From an uncultured Ruminococcus sp. (GTDB lineage: Bacteria; Bacillota; Clostridia; Oscillospirales; Acutalibacteraceae): DNA of 7,715 nucleotides. Position numbers and translations under genes: made by a program. The notes below the pieces were generated by a model. That model saw only the letters and a program-made list of their open reading frames with translations, was not told the DNA's origin and did no database searches. The stretch covers positions 1-7,715 of the forward strand of contig CACYBZ010000349.1 in NCBI GenBank assembly GCA_902772795.1, read 5' to 3'. The first letter of the stretch is position 1, and the number at the start of each line of letters is the position of its first letter. Below, in pieces: positions 6,443-7,715 of the stretch.

Positions 6443-7715
6443 ATGAAAAAATCCATTTTTCTCAAAAATACGCTTATTCTTCTACCACTGGTTATTTTTC
6501 TGAACCTGATTGTGCTGATTATTGCCTACAAAATCATTTACGGTATTAATTTTGACAAATGCGTCGATACGGTCAGCAGTTCAGCAAAATTAGCGTCTGA
6601 CTTTTTCTCGGTATACGACCCTGACGATGTGTTGGACTTGCAAAGAAGTGATGAAAATTTTAATGAATTGTGTGAAATATTCGATCTGGCATATGTCTAT
6701 GCCGTAAAACCTGATTTAGAAAAACTCAGTGAAACCTATCTTTCCATAGGGTTTGGCAAAGATGCCACAGAAGAAGCCCGTCGGACAAGATATATCGGTG
6801 TGGAAGTACAGGGGAAACTCAATCCACAGCAGATAGAAGCGTTCAACGGTAACAGAAACGGCACTATCCGTTATGAATCCAATCAGTTCGGGGAAACCGT
6901 AATTTGTTATATGCCCGTATATTCCCGATATTATGACAGCAAAAAACAGGACTTCATTGACAGAGGAATTATCAGTATTGTCGGTGCAGAAATTTCCCTG
7001 ACGGCTGTTATGGAAAGCTTTCAGCAAAGATTTAATATCGTAGTTGCTCTGACCATTATGCTTTCGGTTATCATTGTCTGTATGGTGATTTTTCTGTTTC
7101 GTCATCAGGTAGCCAGACCTGTCAGACTGATAAGCGGACAGATGTCGGGATTTCTGGCGGACAAAAATCAGAAATTCAAACGGCTGGAGGTAAAAGGCGA
7201 AGACGAATTTGCACAGATGTCCATAGCGTTCAACCGTATGGCGGACGATATTGAAAACTATGTGCAACGCATTTCGGTACTGACAAAAGAAAAACATATG
7301 CAGGAAGCAGAACTCACTATCGCCCGAAAAATCCAGATGGGATTACTTCCGCCTGTCAGCAGTAGTCAGGGAACAATGTCCATCAATGCATATATGTTGC
7401 CTGCCAAAGATGTCGGCGGAGATTTGTACGACTATCAGTATCTGGATAACGGAAATCTGTTTATGGCTGTTGCCGATGTTTCAGGCAAAGGAATTTCTGC
7501 GTCATTGTTTATGGCACGGGCAATCACCCTGATTCAGCAATATGCCAAAATCGGTTATTCCCCTGCCAGAATACTCGCCGAATATAATAACGCATTGGCG
7601 GACAACAATCCTAACGGAATGTTCATTACTACCTTTGTGGGCATTTACTGTCCCGATACGGCACAACTTACCTATGCCAATGCAGGACATAACAATCCGT
7701 ATCTGGTTTCAGACA
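6443..7715 (+). CDS. Membrane HAMP-PP2C serine phosphatase (SpoIIE/RsbU-type), 3' end outside the window
   Basis: 424 codons are visible and the frame is open at the window end. A transmembrane segment at about 8-30, an extracytoplasmic sensor region about 31-197, a second transmembrane segment about 198-219, a HAMP linker about 219-273 (VARPVRLI, GEDEF), a helical stretch with the LTIARKIQMGLLP motif (291-303), then the PP2C domain. Metal-site motifs are present: VGGDLYDY (324-331, D327), DVSGKG (345-350) and NAGHNNPY (413-420). The last metal-binding Asp motif would lie beyond the end. By family knowledge it dephosphorylates a phospho-STAS protein in response to an outside signal; the STAS protein encoded nine bases upstream is the obvious substrate. 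The sensor region does not match a fold I can name. The ribosome-binding site is weak (GAAGAATAAG), so translational coupling to the STAS gene is likely. Confidence 0.92.
   Translation, partial: MKKSIFLKNTLILLPLVIFLNLIVLIIAYKIIYGINFDKCVDTVSSSAKLASDFFSVYDPDDVLDLQRSDENFNELCEIFDLAYVYAVKPDLEKLSETYLSIGFGKDATEEARRTRYIGVEVQGKLNPQQIEAFNGNRNGTIRYESNQFGETVICYMPVYSRYYDSKKQDFIDRGIISIVGAEISLTAVMESFQQRFNIVVALTIMLSVIIVCMVIFLFRHQVARPVRLISGQMSGFLADKNQKFKRLEVKGEDEFAQMSIAFNRMADDIENYVQRISVLTKEKHMQEAELTIARKIQMGLLPPVSSSQGTMSINAYMLPAKDVGGDLYDYQYLDNGNLFMAVADVSGKGISASLFMARAITLIQQYAKIGYSPARILAEYNNALADNNPNGMFITTFVGIYCPDTAQLTYANAGHNNPYLVSD

Noticed and set aside
6716..7297. Leftward 193-codon open frame
   Set aside because: It lies wholly antisense to the sensor and HAMP part of the phosphatase, whose frame has clear family motifs on the other strand.
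1..7715. CRISPR array, tRNA or rRNA genes, complete insertion sequence
   Set aside because: No regularly spaced identical repeats, no cloverleaf or rRNA-like stretches, and no transposase with flanking inverted repeats were seen on either strand.

Overview
The window looks like a chromosomal segment of a low-to-moderate GC gut Firmicute of the Ruminococcus/Oscillospiraceae type. The evidence is a very large secreted modular alpha-amylase with CBM26-like starch-binding modules, strong AGGAGG ribosome-binding sites, extended -10 promoters and AT-rich spacers. The species call is inference; there is no rRNA or other marker gene here.

Positions 1-514: the left edge carries the first 21 codons of a leftward gene running out of the window. 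It has a well-formed promoter and Shine-Dalgarno, and its peptide resembles the C-terminal part of IS607-type serine resolvases (tentative). The following 450 bases hold no gene I can support. They contain leftward promoters, two inverted repeats (one resembling a CcpA/LacI-type operator), and the rightward extended -10 promoter of the amylase.

Positions 515-5784: the amylase (1704 residues) has a signal peptide, a GH13 catalytic domain of the AmyE (subfamily 28) kind, four alternating Ig-like/CBM26 units, an InlB-type beta-grasp repeat, a Cys-pair module and a duplicated, unrecognised C-terminal domain. There is no dockerin, SLH or sortase motif. Seventeen bases downstream is a 45-residue, strongly acidic protein of unknown function, and a strong intrinsic terminator closes this two-gene unit.

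Positions 5785-7715: after the terminator and a second extended -10 promoter comes a regulatory operon. It encodes a 99-residue STAS anti-sigma-factor antagonist and, 9 bases later, a membrane-bound HAMP-PP2C (SpoIIE/RsbU-type) phosphatase cut by the window end. By family knowledge these form a partner-switching module in which the phosphatase reactivates the phosphorylated STAS protein. A link to starch use is only suggested by proximity and a shared -10 element.

No whole new system is evident. The least explained parts are the small acidic protein, the unrecognised C-terminal domain pair of the amylase, the differing CBM26 pockets and the orphan leftward start at the left edge.
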